Assembly: GCA_017519405.1 (NCBI GenBank)
Contig: JAFWSH010000004.1
Location: 1-64,000, forward strand
From: Clostridia bacterium
GTDB lineage: Bacteria > Bacillota > Clostridia > Christensenellales > Aristaeellaceae
Length of the DNA: 64,000 nucleotides
Direction: 5' to 3'
Part shown: piece after piece, positions 1-10,358 of the stretch
Layout: every line of letters starts with the position of its first letter
Numbering within the stretch: position 1 is the stretch's first letter
Translations under genes and position numbers: made by a program
Notes under the pieces: model-generated
The model's input: only the letters and a program-made list of their open reading frames with translations
Database searches by the model: none
Told to the model about the DNA's origin: nothing

Positions 1-11
1 AACCTCGGGGT

Positions 12-28
12 TTGGGGCAGAGCCCCAA
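12..28. repeat. short GC-rich hairpin at window edge
   Basis: A 7-bp inverted repeat, TTGGGGC and GCCCCAA, is separated by a 3-base loop. No T-tract follows, so it is not a clear terminator. It looks intergenic, which suggests that the reading frame of the methyltransferase fragment next to it begins in non-coding or rearranged DNA. Confidence 0.3.
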
Positions 29-76
29 TTCATTGCAATAGGTCACCATCAAGATCGTCGGAAAGGGGGCGTCGTT

Positions 77-1414
77 GTGTACATTGCGGAATTGATTCCT
101 CTAATTGCGATAGCACTTTCCGTCAGATGCCTCCAGATAATAGTCAACCCACCGTTTGTGGGGGCACGGCTGATGTCTGCCGAGCAGAAGGAGGATGTGC
201 TCACCGTCTTCGGGGCGAAGTGGAAGAACGTGGGCAACCTGGACTATGTGTGCTGCTGGTACAGAAAGGCCGCACAGATGATGCAGGACACCACAATCCG
301 TACGGCGCTGGTGTCGACAAACTCCGTCTGCCAGGGAGAGACCGTGACCAATCTCTGGAAGCCCCTGTTCGAAAGCGGCGTACACATTGACTTTGCCCAC
401 CGCACATTCCGCTGGGACAGCGAAGCCGCCATTAAGGCACATGTGCATTGCGTGATTGTGGGGTTCAGCGTGGCTCCATATGATGGCGTGAAAGTGATCT
501 TTGACCAGGAAGAGGCAATGCAGGTAAGCCACATTAACGGATATCTGATCGAAGCGGATGACGTCTTCATCGGAAGTCGCGCCAACCCATTGTGCAACGT
601 GCCAATAATGAGCCTTGGCAATCAGCCAATAGATGGAGGATACTATCTTTTCACTAAGGAAGAAATGGAGGACTTTGTTTCTAAAGAACCTGGTTCTGCT
701 CCTTATTTCCATGAATGGTTTGGTTCAGTCGAGTTCATCAATAAAAGTCCGCGTTACTTCCTGTATTTACAAGATTGTCCGATAGATAAGATCAGGAGAA
801 TGCCGCTTTGCTATGAACGAATACAAAAAGTAAAAGAATACCGTTCTGCAAGCAATCGAGCCGTCACAAGAGCTCTATCAGATACCCCATTGAAATTCGC
901 ATTTACGAACATCTCACAAGGCTCATTCATTGTTGTTCCGGAAGTGTCCTCGGAGAAAAGGAAATACATTCCCATGGGCTTTATGCAACCTCCCGCAATG
1001 TGTAGTAATCTTGTAAAGGTTGTTCCCAACGCAAGCATCTACCATTTCGGCGTCCTGACCTCCAACGTCCACATGGCCTGGATGCGCACGGTCTGCGGAC
1101 GACTGGAAATGCGTTACCGTTACTCCAACACCATCGTCTACAACAACTTCCCCTGGCCCACCCCCACCGAAGCCCAGAAATCCCGCATCGAGCAGACCGC
1201 CCAGGCCATCCTGGATGCCCGGGCGCTGTACCCGGAGGCTTCCCTGGCCGACCTTTACGACGAGCTGACCATGCCGCCGGAGCTGCGGGCGGCGCACCAG
1301 CGCAACGACCGGGCGGTGATGGAGGCCTACGGCATGGACGTGCGCACCACCACAGAATCCTCCTGCGTGGCCGAGCTCATGCGGCGCTACCGGGAGCTGA
1401 CATCTTCCACCTGA
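77..1414 (+). CDS. C-terminal part of MmeI/YeeA-type DNA adenine methyltransferase, N-terminus missing
   Basis: The protein begins near the amino-methyltransferase motif IV (NPPF, residues 26-29). It continues through the rest of the methyltransferase core, a target-recognition region and a C-terminal helical region typical of MmeI/YeeA-like type IIG enzymes (stretches such as HIDFAHRTFRWDSEA and YNNFPWP). Family members usually have about 900 residues, and here the SAM-binding motif I and everything before it are absent. The GTG at 77 is only the first start in the window. The frame stays open to base 2, but the upstream residues do not resemble the family, so the gene is either cut by the window or rearranged at motif IV. 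The first kilobase is less G+C-rich than its neighbours, which fits horizontal transfer. Alone it is unlikely to methylate DNA. Confidence 0.75.
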   Translation: MYIAELIPLIAIALSVRCLQIIVNPPFVGARLMSAEQKEDVLTVFGAKWKNVGNLDYVCCWYRKAAQMMQDTTIRTALVSTNSVCQGETVTNLWKPLFESGVHIDFAHRTFRWDSEAAIKAHVHCVIVGFSVAPYDGVKVIFDQEEAMQVSHINGYLIEADDVFIGSRANPLCNVPIMSLGNQPIDGGYYLFTKEEMEDFVSKEPGSAPYFHEWFGSVEFINKSPRYFLYLQDCPIDKIRRMPLCYERIQKVKEYRSASNRAVTRALSDTPLKFAFTNISQGSFIVVPEVSSEKRKYIPMGFMQPPAMCSNLVKVVPNASIYHFGVLTSNVHMAWMRTVCGRLEMRYRYSNTIVYNNFPWPTPTEAQKSRIEQTAQAILDARALYPEASLADLYDELTMPPELRAAHQRNDRAVMEAYGMDVRTTTESSCVAELMRRYRELTSST

Positions 1415-1452
1415 TAACCCACCTGTACAATACAAAAGGAGGACACCCCACC

Positions 1453-3873
<2,421 letters not shown>

Positions 3874-3874
3874 C

Positions 3875-4606
3875 ATGACGCCCATGATATCGGTGCAGCA
3901 TGTGTCCATGAGCTTCCGGCTGAACGTGAGCCGCACCAGCTCCCTGAAGGAGTGGGTGGTGGCGAAGCTGAAGGGCAAGCTGCGCTACGAGAACTTCTCC
4001 GCCCTCACCGACGTCTCCCTGGACGTGGGTGAGGGCGAGGTGGTGGGCATTCTGGGCCGCAACGGCGCCGGAAAGTCCACCCTGCTGAAGGTGATCTCCG
4101 GCATCTACACCCCCACCGCGGGCACCGTGGTCACCCGGGGCCGCATCGCCCCCATGCTGGAGCTGGGCAGCGGCTTCGACTACGAGCTCTCCGGCCGGGA
4201 GAACATCTTCCTCAGCGGCGCCATCCTGGGCTTCGGGGAGGACTTTCTCAAGGCCCGCTACGAGGAGATCGTGGACTTTGCGGAGCTGCGGGATTTCATC
4301 GACCAGCCCATCAAGACCTACTCCTCCGGCATGGTGATGCGCCTGGCCTTCGCCGTGGCCACCCTGGTCTCCCCGGAGATCCTCATCGTGGACGAGATCC
4401 TGGCCGTGGGGGACGCCGCCTTTCAGCGCAAGAGCCACGCCCGGATGATGGAGATGATGCAGGGCGGCACCACCGTGCTGATGGTGAGCCACAACATCGA
4501 CCAGATCCGGGAGCTGTGCCCCCGCTGCATCTGGCTGGACCAGGGCCGGGTGCGCCTGGACGGCCCCACCGCCGAGGTCAGCGAAGCCTACCTGGCCTCG
4601 CTGTAG
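3875..4606 (+). CDS. ABC transporter ATP-binding protein, TagH/Wzt (polysaccharide export) type
   Basis: This 243-residue nucleotide-binding domain has Walker A GRNGAGKST at residues 61-69, a Walker B ending in ILIVDE, and a degenerate signature region (SSGMVMRLAF). The N-terminal extension (about 40 residues with a basic stretch before the beta-sheet) and the phrase GRENIFLSGAILG are typical of ATPases that pair with ABC-2 permeases exporting teichoic acid, O-antigen or rhamnan polysaccharides. No permease or glycosyltransferase gene is nearby, so the partner must be elsewhere. It lacks the C-terminal sugar-binding domain of Wzt. The ATG follows the leuS stop by one base, which implies translational coupling. 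The substrate is unknown. Confidence 0.85.
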   Translation: MTPMISVQHVSMSFRLNVSRTSSLKEWVVAKLKGKLRYENFSALTDVSLDVGEGEVVGILGRNGAGKSTLLKVISGIYTPTAGTVVTRGRIAPMLELGSGFDYELSGRENIFLSGAILGFGEDFLKARYEEIVDFAELRDFIDQPIKTYSSGMVMRLAFAVATLVSPEILIVDEILAVGDAAFQRKSHARMMEMMQGGTTVLMVSHNIDQIRELCPRCIWLDQGRVRLDGPTAEVSEAYLASL

Positions 4607-4645
4607 CTTTTCCTGATTTATCCAATTTCCAGACCTCCCCAAAAT

Positions 4646-4715
4646 CGTGGACCCCGAAGGATTCCGGAGGGCGATGGGAAAGCCCTCTGGTCGCGTCCGC
4701 AGACGCGAAATCCCC
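4646..4715. repeat. 70-bp palindromic repeat, copy 1
   Basis: This is the first of two 70-bp direct copies spaced 81 bp start to start and differing at three positions. Each contains two hairpins: GAGGGC with GCCCTC, and TCGCGTC with GACGCGA around a 4-base loop. The position between two genes suggests a REP-like intergenic element or a structured 3' UTR. Confidence 0.8.
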
Positions 4716-4726
4716 TGTAAAACCAG

Positions 4727-4796
4727 CGTGGACCCCGAAGGAGTCCAGAGGGCGATCGGAAAGCCCTCTGGTCGCGTCCGCAGACGCGAAATCCCC
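4727..4796. repeat. 70-bp palindromic repeat, copy 2
   Basis: This is the second copy of the repeat at 4646-4715. Here the first arm pair is extended to AGAGGGC with AGCCCTCT-type pairing, and TGGAC can also pair with GTCCA near the 5' end. It ends about 20 bases before the start codon of the aldo/keto reductase, just upstream of its Shine-Dalgarno. Confidence 0.8.
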
Positions 4797-4817
4797 CCCC
4801 GTAAAAGGAGGCACCCC

Positions 4818-5762
4818 ATGCGCTACGACACCATCCCCTTCGTGGACAAGCCCGTCTCCCGCCTGGTGCTGGGCACCGCCGGCCGGGCCTTTTCCTCCGG
4901 CGGAGAAGTAGATGAGCTGGTGGAGACCGCCCTCTCCTGCGGCATCAACTGCCTGGACACCGCCCGGGTCTACGGCCGCAGCGAGGAGGCCATCGGCGCC
5001 TGGCTGCGCCGCAGCGACCGGCGGAAGGACGTGGTGCTCCTCACCAAGGGCTGCCACCCGGTGGCGGGCTTTGTCCCCCGGGTGGGGGCCCGCCAGGCGG
5101 AGGAGGACCTGCGCCGCTCCCTGGATCTGCTGGGCACCGACCATGTGGACATCTACCTCCTCCACCGGGACAACCCCCTCCTCCCCGTGGGCCCCATCGT
5201 GGAGTTCCTCAACAAGCTCCACGAGGAGGGGCGCATCGGGGCCTTCGGCGGCTCCAACTGGACCGCCCGCCGGGTGGCGGAGGCCAACGCCTACGCCGCA
5301 GCCCACGGCCTTAAGGGCTTCACCGTCACCAGCCCCCACTACAGCCTGGGCATCCAGACCCGGGACCCCTGGGGCAACGGCTGCAAGACCATCACCGGGG
5401 AGAAGAACCGGGACCAGCGCCAGTGGTACGCCCAGTGCGGCATGCCCGTCTTCGCCTGGTCCTGCCTGTGCGACGGCGTCCTCTCCGGCAAGGTGAAGAG
5501 CGACGAATGGGGCGGCTTCCAGGGCTCCCAAAAGGCCTACGACTGCCCGGAGAACCGGGAGCGTCTCCGCCGCTGCGAGGAGCTGGCCGCAGAGAAAAAC
5601 GCCACCGTGGCCCAGATCGCCCTGAGCTGGCTGCTGTGCGGCCCCCTGAAGGTCTTCCCCATCGTCAGCGTCTCCAACCCGGAGCGGATCCGGGAGAACG
5701 CCGCCGCCGCGGACATCGTCCTCACCCCGGAGGAGGCCGCCCGGCTGGCCGGAAACCCCTGA
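4818..5762 (+). CDS. aldo/keto reductase
   Basis: This is an NADPH-type (beta/alpha)8 oxidoreductase of 314 residues. The catalytic tetrad is visible as Asp47 and Tyr52 (LDTARVYGRSE), Lys77 (LLTKG) and His116 (YLLHRDN). The family reduces aldehydes, ketones or sugar carbonyls, and nothing here fixes the substrate. The start at 4818 is chosen because AAAAGGAGG lies just upstream. An in-frame extension to 4647 exists but would translate the two palindromic repeats, so I reject it. The gene is followed by a good terminator and is probably transcribed alone or with leuS and the ATPase. Confidence 0.93.
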   Translation: MRYDTIPFVDKPVSRLVLGTAGRAFSSGGEVDELVETALSCGINCLDTARVYGRSEEAIGAWLRRSDRRKDVVLLTKGCHPVAGFVPRVGARQAEEDLRRSLDLLGTDHVDIYLLHRDNPLLPVGPIVEFLNKLHEEGRIGAFGGSNWTARRVAEANAYAAAHGLKGFTVTSPHYSLGIQTRDPWGNGCKTITGEKNRDQRQWYAQCGMPVFAWSCLCDGVLSGKVKSDEWGGFQGSQKAYDCPENRERLRRCEELAAEKNATVAQIALSWLLCGPLKVFPIVSVSNPERIRENAAAADIVLTPEEAARLAGNP

Positions 5763-5788
5763 TTTCATTCCCTTCCCGGCCTCCCCGA

Positions 5789-5818
5789 CGCTGCCCCCGT
5801 GGCGGCGTTTTTTGTTTT
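5789..5818 (+). terminator. rho-independent terminator after aldo/keto reductase
   Basis: CGCTGCC pairs with GGCGGCG (one G-U pair) around a five-base loop, followed by six Ts and another T-rich run. It lies 27 bases after the stop codon. Confidence 0.75.
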
Positions 5819-5889
5819 ACACTGTGCAAATGTTGCGTTTTCGGCCGCTCATTCTTTGCTTTCCAACTGCGCAAATTTGAAATTACCAG

Positions 5890-5918
5890 TAGACATTTCT
5901 TGACGAGTGTGCTATAGT
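5890..5918 (+). promoter_or_regulatory. promoter of the sugar ABC importer operon
   Basis: TAGACA and TATAGT are separated by 17 bases. The leader of about 160 bases that follows, to the start at 6084, shows no riboswitch I recognise. Together with the terminator at 5789-5818 this accounts for most of the 321-base gap between genes. An alternative -35 (TTGACG at 5900) lacks a good -10. Confidence 0.5.
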
Positions 5919-6083
5919 GTCCTTGCTATGAAAAAGGTGAGCGGTCATGGGAAATAACGCCATACTTTTTCCCATCGATCACAAGTTGGCCCCAAGCGGG
6001 CTTCTGAAACAGTCTCATACACGGCGCAAGCCGTTACGAGAAAATATGCGGCAATGCCGCAAAAAAACAAGGAGGAACCAATC

Positions 6084-7445
6084 ATGAAGAAGGTTCTCGC
6101 TCTGATCCTGGCTTGCATGCTGCTGGTCGGCTGCATGTCCTTTGCCAGCGCGGAAGGTGAGAAGGTCAAGCTGGTCGTTTGGTCCTTCACCAACGAGCTG
6201 CAGACCATGATCGAGAAGTACTATCTGCCCAACCATCCCGAGCTCGAGATCCAGTTCCAGATCTATCCTACTGACGGCCATGCCTATCAGGACAAGGTCG
6301 ACGGCCTGCTGGGCTCCAACGCCACCAGCGAAGAGGCTCCCGACATCTTCACCCTTGAGGCTGCCTTCGTGAAGCACTATGTGGAGATGGACTGGACCGG
6401 CGATCTGAAGGACATCGGCTTCACCGACGAAGAGCTGTCCGTTGCTTTCCCCGTGATGGCGCAGATCGGCCAGAACTCTGCCGGCGTGCAGAAGGGCCTG
6501 TCCTGGCAGTCCACCCCCGGCGCTCTGATGTATCGTGCCTCCCTGGCCGAGAAGTATCTGGGCGTGAAGACCCCCGAAGAGATGCAGGAGAAGGTCAAGG
6601 ACTGGGATACCTTCCTGGAGACCGCTGAGGCCCTGAAGACCGCTTCCGAGGGCGCCTGCAAGATGGTTGTCGGTTCCGGCGACATCTGGAATGCCTATCA
6701 GTATCAGCGCAGCGCCGGCTGGGTTGTCGACGGCAAGCTGAACATCGATGACGAGCTGCTGGACTTCGAAGAGCTGTGCAAGACCCTGGAGCAGGACGAC
6801 CTGACCCACAAGGGCGGCGCCTGGTCCGAGGTGTGGTTCGCCGGCATGCGCGGTGAGATCGAGACCCTGTGCTACTTCCTCCCCACCTGGGGCCTGCATT
6901 ACACCCTGAAGCCCCACTGCGCTGAGGGCTGGAACGACAAGCTCTCCGACGAGGATAACCTGGCTGCTCTGGGCGAGAACATCGGCACCTATGGTGACTG
7001 GCGCATGGTCGACGGCCCTGTGGCTTACAGCTGGGGCGGCACCTGGATGGGCATCAACGCTGCCAAGGCCGCGACTGCTGACGACGCCAAGAAGGCCGCC
7101 ATGCATGACCTGATCTACTTCTTCACCCTGAACGACGAGTTCCTGACCCAGTATGCTGCCGACTCCGGCGACTTCGTGGGCAGCGCCAAGGCCGTGGAGA
7201 CCATCCTGGCCAACGGCGGCACCCCCAACCCCTTCCTGGGCGGTCAGGACCACTACGCCATCTTCGCCAGCGCTGCTGCTCTGGCCAACGGCTCTCTGAT
7301 GAGCGAGTATGATGCTGACATCAACGACCTGTGGGACAAGTTCGTGACCACCCCCTACACCAAGGGCGAGAAGGATCTCGACGCTTGCCTGGCTGACTTC
7401 AAGGAGCAGGTTGCTGCCACCATCACCACCATCACCGTGGAGTGA
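6084..7445 (+). CDS. carbohydrate ABC transporter substrate-binding lipoprotein
   Basis: This exported protein of 453 residues should bind a sugar or oligosaccharide at the cell surface for the two permeases encoded downstream. The N-terminus is a lipoprotein signal with lipobox LVGC, so Cys17 would be lipidated. The body has the family-1 solute-binding fold (VKLVVWSFTNEL at the start of the mature protein, and the hinge-region features expected of this class). The start at 6084 follows AAGGAGG, and an upstream in-frame ATG at 6054 has no such site. A hairpin between this gene and the permeases would make the binding protein the most abundant product, as is usual for such operons. Codon use is more biased than in neighbouring genes, which suggests high expression. 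The ligand cannot be read from the sequence. Confidence 0.93.
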   Translation: MKKVLALILACMLLVGCMSFASAEGEKVKLVVWSFTNELQTMIEKYYLPNHPELEIQFQIYPTDGHAYQDKVDGLLGSNATSEEAPDIFTLEAAFVKHYVEMDWTGDLKDIGFTDEELSVAFPVMAQIGQNSAGVQKGLSWQSTPGALMYRASLAEKYLGVKTPEEMQEKVKDWDTFLETAEALKTASEGACKMVVGSGDIWNAYQYQRSAGWVVDGKLNIDDELLDFEELCKTLEQDDLTHKGGAWSEVWFAGMRGEIETLCYFLPTWGLHYTLKPHCAEGWNDKLSDEDNLAALGENIGTYGDWRMVDGPVAYSWGGTWMGINAAKAATADDAKKAAMHDLIYFFTLNDEFLTQYAADSGDFVGSAKAVETILANGGTPNPFLGGQDHYAIFASAAALANGSLMSEYDADINDLWDKFVTTPYTKGEKDLDACLADFKEQVAATITTITVE

Positions 7446-7481
7446 TCCGGCGTAAACCGAAATAAAAGGTAGACATACCTT

Positions 7482-7523
7482 CGGGGCTGTCTCTTGCCCA
7501 TGAGGCAGGGGGCAGCCCCGTTT
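7482..7523 (+). terminator. intra-operon attenuating hairpin
   Basis: CGGGGCTG pairs with CAGCCCCG, with a G/C-rich loop, followed by TTTCCTGT. The T-tract is short, so it probably gives partial termination or 3'-end protection of the binding-protein mRNA. Confidence 0.6.
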
Positions 7524-7557
7524 CCTGTCGTTTATCGCTCATCTTACCCAGGTACAA

Positions 7558-7609
7558 GGAATGAGGAGTGGGAAGGCCTTCCCCTCCCGTTCTTCTCACT
7601 CCTCATTCC
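7558..7609. repeat. 52-bp inverted repeat with 13-bp perfect arms
   Basis: GGAATGAGGAGTG at 7558-7570 is exactly complementary to 7597-7609. Inside it, 7570-7583 is self-complementary (GGGAAGG then CCTTCCC). It sits 45 bases before the permease start, in the 5' untranslated part of the permease mRNA. Confidence 0.8.
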
Positions 7610-7653
7610 CTGCACACGGGCAGGAATGGAAAAAACAGCAGAGAGGTGGTTCC

Positions 7654-8637
7654 ATGCAAGCGGCAGCCGGGAAGAAGCACAAGTCGGTGAGCTATAGCCA
7701 CTGGGGCTATATCTTCATCGCACCGTTCTTCATCACATTCCTGATTTTCCAGCTCTACCCCATTTTCTTCACCTTCCGGACCTCCGTGACGGACGCGGTG
7801 GGCTGGCAGAAGATTCTGAACAACAACATCATCGGTTTTGAGAACTTCCGTCAGCTCTTTGACTCCAACAGTCTGGTGTCCGGCATGTTCTGGGGCGCGC
7901 TGTGGAACACGATCATCATCTGGTTCTTCAACTTCGTGCCCCAGCTGGGCCTGGCCCTGATTCTGGCCTCCTGGTTCACCGACACGCGGCTGCGGCTGCG
8001 GGGCCAAGGCTTCTTCAAGGTCACGATCTTCATGCCCAACATCATCACCGCCGCCACCATCGGTATGCTCTTCATGAGCTTCTTCGCCTACCCCATCGGC
8101 CCGGTGAACACCCTCATCCAGACCCTGGGCCTGTCCAACATGCCCATCGAGTATTTCCGCTCCACGGCCTGGTCCCGCGGCCTGATCTCCTTCATCCAGT
8201 GGTGGATGTGGTGCGGCAACACCATGATCATCATGATCGCCGGCATCAGCGGCATCAACCCCTCCCTGTTTGAGGCGGCCCTGGTGGACGGCTGCTCCAG
8301 CCGCCAGACCTTCTGGAAGATCACCCTGCCGCTGATCAAGCCCATCCTGGTCTACAACCTGACCACCTCCCTGGTGGGCGGCCTGACCATGTTCGATATC
8401 CCCCACATGATGACCCAGGGCCAGCCCAACAACACCACCAACACCGTGGCCCGCTTCATCTACATGCAGGGCTTCACGGGCTCCAACAACTTCAATATGG
8501 CCAGCGCGGCCTCTGTGGTGCTCTTCGGCATCATCATCGTGGGCTCCCTGCTGATCCGCTACATCCTCAATGACCACGATCCCAAGCCGGCCGTGCGTCA
8601 CCGGGATGCCAACAAGAAGGAGGTGGCAGTGAAATGA
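7654..8637 (+). CDS. sugar ABC transporter permease, MalF/UgpA type
   Basis: This 327-residue membrane protein has about six transmembrane helices and the inner-membrane EAA loop (EAALVDGCSSRQTFWKITLP) that docks to the ATPase. It is the first of the two permease subunits of the importer. The start at 7654 (MQAAAGKKHK) follows GAGAGGTGG. The earlier in-frame ATG at 7561 lies inside the inverted repeat and is unlikely. The stop overlaps the next start (ATGA). No ATPase gene is in the operon, so a shared MsmK-like ATPase encoded elsewhere probably powers it. Confidence 0.93.
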   Translation: MQAAAGKKHKSVSYSHWGYIFIAPFFITFLIFQLYPIFFTFRTSVTDAVGWQKILNNNIIGFENFRQLFDSNSLVSGMFWGALWNTIIIWFFNFVPQLGLALILASWFTDTRLRLRGQGFFKVTIFMPNIITAATIGMLFMSFFAYPIGPVNTLIQTLGLSNMPIEYFRSTAWSRGLISFIQWWMWCGNTMIIMIAGISGINPSLFEAALVDGCSSRQTFWKITLPLIKPILVYNLTTSLVGGLTMFDIPHMMTQGQPNNTTNTVARFIYMQGFTGSNNFNMASAASVVLFGIIIVGSLLIRYILNDHDPKPAVRHRDANKKEVAVK

Positions 8638-10160
8638 AGCCCATTCGCAAGATCATCGTGCTGGCCTTCATCGCCATCGCCATCCTGGCCATGTTCCTGC
8701 CGGTGGCCACCTTCCACGACAACTCCGCCAACGCCCTCACCGCCGACATCGAGAAGCAGGAGGGCAAGGTCAAGAGCGCTCAGGACCAGCTGGACCGCTG
8801 GATCAACGGCGGCAAGAAGTCCGAGGCCGATATCCAGAAGCAGCGCGACAAGGTGGCCAAGGAGCAGACCAAGCTGGACGAGCTGGTCGCCCAGCAGCAG
8901 GCCGCCAGCGCCGACTCCGCGAACAGCGGCCTCCACTACGCCTTCCTCCCCAGTGCCACCCTGCCCGCCGAGCTGGAGATCGACATGCAGGTGGTGAACC
9001 AGTACAAACTCTATGACTCCTGGAACATGGTGGAGCGGGAGCGCGTCTCCGAGACCTGGTCCTTCACCTCCTACACCGTCTGCATCTGGGCCACGCTGGG
9101 CTGTCTGGCGGTGGCTGCCCTGCTGATTATCCTGGCGGGGAACAAGGACGCCAGCAAGCTCTACACCTTCGCCTCCTTCCTGCAGCTGGCTGCCGTGCTC
9201 CTGGCCGTCTATATCGTGCTGCGGCTGATGTCCTTCCCCATCAAGCTGCCATACGGCAATGCCACCCTCAGCATCCCGGTGGTGGTGATGCTCCTGGCCG
9301 GCACCATCGTCAGCTTCACGGCCCACGTCCAGGGCGTGCACAACTCCAAGCGGAGCATGATCTATGTGTTCTGCTCCTTCCTGAGCGTGCTGGCCATCGT
9401 GCCCTTCTGGGTGATGATCGTCAACGCCACCCGTTCCAGCTCTCAGATCCAGAACGGCGTGAGCCTGATCCCCAGCAGCTTCCTGGTGAACAACTGGAAC
9501 GTGCTGTCCTCCAAGGGCTTCAACGTGGCCATCGGCTTCAAAAACAGCGCCATCATCGCCTTTGGCTCCTCCATCCTGTCCGTGTACTTCTCCGCTATGA
9601 CGGCCTACGGCTTCAAGGTGTACCAGTTCAAGGGCAACAAGTTCCTCTACGCGGTGGTCATGGCCATCATCATGATCCCCGGCCAGGTCACCGGCACCGG
9701 CTTCTTCATGTTCATGTACCAGTTGGGCTGGGTTGACAACCAGCTGGCCCTGATCATCCCGGCCATTGCCGCCGCCTCCACGGTGTTCTTCTTCCGGCAG
9801 TACCTGGAGGCCAACCTCCAGCTCTCCCTGGTGGAAGCGGCCCGGATCGACGGCTGCGGCGAGTTCCGGACCTTCAACCGCATCATCCTGCCCATCATGG
9901 TGCCCGCCATGGCCACCATGGGCATCATGGCCGTCATCGGGTCCTGGAACAACTACCTGACCCCCCTGATGCTCTTCACCAAGCCCGGTCTGAAGACCCT
10001 GCCCATGATGGTGCAGGAGCTGCGGGGCGACATCTACCGCACAGAGTACGGCTCCATCTACCTGGGCCTGACCCTGACGGCCCTGCCGCTGATCATCGTC
10101 TACTTCGCCTTCTCCAAGTTCATCATCGCGGGCGTTGCCCTGGGCGGTGTCAAGGAGTAA
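8634..10160 (+). CDS. sugar ABC transporter permease, MalG type, with extra N-terminal coiled-coil and membrane module
   Basis: The last ~280 of 508 residues form a normal MalG-like permease, with the EAA loop EAARIDGCGEFRTFNRIILP near residue 400. Before it are about 230 residues that usual MalG proteins (about 280 aa) do not have. These are an N-terminal helix (residues 7-25), a charged coiled coil (about 34-90, rich in K, E, Q and D), a non-helical stretch, and about three further helices (around 140-225). The topology would place the coiled coil outside the membrane. The ATGA overlap with the first permease shows translational coupling. The module may contact the binding protein or the cell wall, which is inference. 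A terminator follows at 10188. Confidence 0.88.
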   Translation: MKPIRKIIVLAFIAIAILAMFLPVATFHDNSANALTADIEKQEGKVKSAQDQLDRWINGGKKSEADIQKQRDKVAKEQTKLDELVAQQQAASADSANSGLHYAFLPSATLPAELEIDMQVVNQYKLYDSWNMVERERVSETWSFTSYTVCIWATLGCLAVAALLIILAGNKDASKLYTFASFLQLAAVLLAVYIVLRLMSFPIKLPYGNATLSIPVVVMLLAGTIVSFTAHVQGVHNSKRSMIYVFCSFLSVLAIVPFWVMIVNATRSSSQIQNGVSLIPSSFLVNNWNVLSSKGFNVAIGFKNSAIIAFGSSILSVYFSAMTAYGFKVYQFKGNKFLYAVVMAIIMIPGQVTGTGFFMFMYQLGWVDNQLALIIPAIAAASTVFFFRQYLEANLQLSLVEAARIDGCGEFRTFNRIILPIMVPAMATMGIMAVIGSWNNYLTPLMLFTKPGLKTLPMMVQELRGDIYRTEYGSIYLGLTLTALPLIIVYFAFSKFIIAGVALGGVKE

Positions 10161-10187
10161 GGCATCCCATCCCCACAGGTACCATCG

Positions 10188-10222
10188 GGAGGGCGTCCGC
10201 AAGGGCGCTCTCCTTTCTGTTT
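10188..10222 (+). terminator. terminator of the sugar ABC importer operon
   Basis: GGAGGGCGTCC pairs with GGGCGCTCTCC around a GCAA tetraloop, with wobble pairs, followed by TTTCTGTTT. It is 27 bases after the permease stop. Confidence 0.75.
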
Positions 10223-10287
10223 GCCGCCGAATAGCCGCCCATCGTCCCCGGTTTTTGCTCCCGCGGCAAATCTTCCCCCGAAACCAG

Positions 10288-10316
10288 TTGCAAAAAAACC
10301 ATAAATCGTTTACAAT
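10288..10316 (+). promoter_or_regulatory. promoter of gap
   Basis: TTGCAA and TACAAT are separated by 17 bases, with an A/T-rich spacer in a G/C-rich genome. The start codon of gap is 43 bases downstream. Confidence 0.75.
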
Positions 10317-10358
10317 ATGCATTGCGGAGAACCGCGAAAAGAGAAGGAGGAGATTCCC

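Noticed and set aside
1415..1452. T-box leader before leuS
   Set aside because: Only 38 bases separate the genes, which is too short for a T-box.
4647..4817. N-terminal extension of the aldo/keto reductase through the palindromic repeats
   Set aside because: The extra residues are encoded by the two repeat copies, do not match the family, and lack a ribosome site.
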